Part shown: positions 63,040 to 64,000 of the stretch, in pieces
Layout: each line of letters begins with the position of its first letter
How positions within the stretch are numbered: position 1 is the stretch's first letter
From: Bin5 sp965220715
Lineage (GTDB): Bacteria; Chloroflexota; Anaerolineae; Caldilineales; Caldilineaceae
Reading direction: 5' to 3'
DNA length: 64,000 nucleotides
NCBI GenBank assembly: GCA_965220715.1
Contig: OZ244843.1
Span: 3,410,001 to 3,474,000, forward strand
Translations under genes and position numbers: made by a program
Notes under the pieces: generated by a model
What the model was told of the DNA's origin: nothing
The model's database searches: none
Seen by the model: the letters and a program-made list of their open reading frames with translations, nothing else

Positions 63040-63771
63040 ATGGCAACCCTACTATCTGCCAGAAAAGCCGCAGCCTTTCAAATGGGCAAAGGCGATTCCA
63101 AAAACCTGGTCGGGCCCTCTACAGGCGCGCAAGACATTACCCTTAACTATTCAGTTTTCCAACCGGGGGAAGAGTTTCCTCAGCACTTTCACGAAGGATC
63201 TGCAGACATCTTCATAGTGCTCGAGGGTGGAGTCTCTGTGCGACAAGGCGATGCATACACGCCCATCACTGCAGGAGAATTTGCCTACGTTCCATCGCCG
63301 GAAGTACACGGCACCGTCAACACCAGTGGTGCCGAAGCGACTCTGATCAGCTTCCAGGCGCCGCCCGACTTTGCGCTGTACCGGGGAGAGCGTGACCCCT
63401 CCAAGACAGGAAGCACGCCGCGCCCGCCGGACAATCATCAGACAACCGTGCGCATCGACCGGCTTGCATCCGGAGAACTCTCGAAGCAAGGCCAAAAGCA
63501 GGCATGGGAGCCCGCCTCCCCTGCTACGGGAACACCGGAGATGCGGCTCGACTATTTTGAACTGGGGCAAGGGGCACAACTAGAGGAGCCCGGTTCTCAA
63601 GACAAGGAGGCTGTCTGGTTTGTCTGGAGCGGCGAGGTGACTATCGCTGCCGGCGGCGACACCCTGCGAGCAGAACGCCACGAAGGCGCGTTGATCCCTC
63701 CCGGCGAGGCCCAGACCGTCCGCAACGACCAGAACCAACCGGCCCGCCTTATCCGCTGCCAGGCGATCTGA
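63040..63771 (+). CDS. Bicupin-domain protein
   Basis: 243 residues from the ATG at 63040 (MATLLSARKAAAFQMGKG), with GGAG eight bases upstream; a longer frame adds 27 residues. The N-terminal cupin has metal-ligand candidates H49, H51 (FPQHFHEGSADIFIVLEGG) and H90 (SPEVHGT). The C-terminal cupin (LDYFELGQGAQLEEPGSQDK, EAVWFVWSGEVTIAAGGD) lacks the histidines, so it probably has no metal. It may be a sugar- or small-molecule-binding or isomerising enzyme linked to the PhyH gene before it. Confidence 0.82.
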   Translation: MATLLSARKAAAFQMGKGDSKNLVGPSTGAQDITLNYSVFQPGEEFPQHFHEGSADIFIVLEGGVSVRQGDAYTPITAGEFAYVPSPEVHGTVNTSGAEATLISFQAPPDFALYRGERDPSKTGSTPRPPDNHQTTVRIDRLASGELSKQGQKQAWEPASPATGTPEMRLDYFELGQGAQLEEPGSQDKEAVWFVWSGEVTIAAGGDTLRAERHEGALIPPGEAQTVRNDQNQPARLIRCQAI

Positions 63772-63897
63772 ACCGTCACGCTTGTCTGATCCTATTCGCG
63801 CCCACCGTCCTCTGCACTTGGGACGACGTGGATACGCCCAGTCCGAATCTGACTGATCGCGGGATGCCGCTATCGCTGGCTGCGCCCCGCGTCGCCG

Positions 63898-64000
63898 TCA
63901 AATTGCCGCCGCGGTCGAAACTGACGCCGCCCGCACTTCCTCCGCGCTCACCTCCCGGCCCAACTGATTGGACAGGTAGATGCCCTCCGAGATCAGCATG
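63898..64000 (-). CDS. Gfo/Idh/MocA-family dehydrogenase, C-terminal 33 residues (runs off window)
   Basis: The minus strand reads MLISEGIYLSNQLGREVSAE, then EVRAASVSTAAAI and TGA at 63898-63900. LISEGIYLSxxLGR with a Ser/Thr-Ala-rich end is the usual close of Gfo/Idh/MocA sugar dehydrogenases. The rest lies beyond the window. It is convergent with the bicupin gene. Confidence 0.7.
   Translation of the reverse strand, partial: MLISEGIYLSNQLGREVSAEEVRAASVSTAAAI

Overview
The window looks like a chromosomal contig from a Chloroflexota bacterium. My best guess is Caldilineaceae or Anaerolineae-like, possibly host- or sponge-associated. This is inference from gene content and style: Tat-type or acidic lipoprotein binding proteins, several phytanoyl-CoA dioxygenase (PhyH) and enolase-superfamily genes, AapJQMP, DUF2277, Uma2 proteins, many toxin-antitoxin pairs, heptamer arrays and GC-rich dispersed repeats. 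No rRNA, tRNA or CRISPR array was seen.

Layout. 1-4.4 kb: 5' part of fhs (formate-THF ligase), DUF2277, two FMN-binding PPOX-like proteins, a BrnT-like toxin with a possible partner, and an orphan Phd antitoxin. 4.6-9.5 kb: a giant FtsX/MacB-type permease with its ATPase. 9.7-13.5 kb: a PhyH-HEAT fusion, then a translationally coupled PhyH/enolase-superfamily pair. 13.5-16.7 kb: a gene-free repeat island (135/142-bp array, heptamer array, phased GAC arrays, palindromic modules). 16.8-20.4 kb: a solo peptide-type binding protein and an oligogalacturonate-lyase-like propeller. 20.4-29.4 kb: a rearranged sugar-acid locus with two copies of an enolase-type dehydratase plus TPP enzyme (one TPP copy dead), an IS630 element, an intact and a truncated Uma2 gene, and the two ends of a destroyed GH51 arabinofuranosidase.

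29.5-37.5 kb: zinc-ribbon membrane protein, complete aapJQMP amino-acid importer, SH3 surface protein, TlpA-like protein. 37.6-41.3 kb: HEPN, Uma2, HicBA, amidase and VapBC. 41.9-51.0 kb: two CUT1-type sugar importer operons, each ending in a PhyH oxygenase and neither encoding an ATPase, with a decayed PhyH between them. 51.1-54.0 kb: argJ and argG behind a structured leader. 54.4-59.3 kb (minus strand): a third CUT1 importer (one permease broken) ending in a cytochrome P450. 59.3-64.0 kb: repeat island, a Cys/His hypothetical protein, a PhyH homologue with an HxG instead of HxD motif, a bicupin, and the end of a Gfo/Idh dehydrogenase.

The genes suggest a heterotroph feeding on plant- or algal-type polysaccharide, sugar acids, amino acids and modified small molecules. 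The most interesting recurring design is importer plus O2-dependent oxygenase, seen three times independently. The region is also visibly in flux, with duplication, deletion, IS insertion, five or more pseudogenes and several repeat families.
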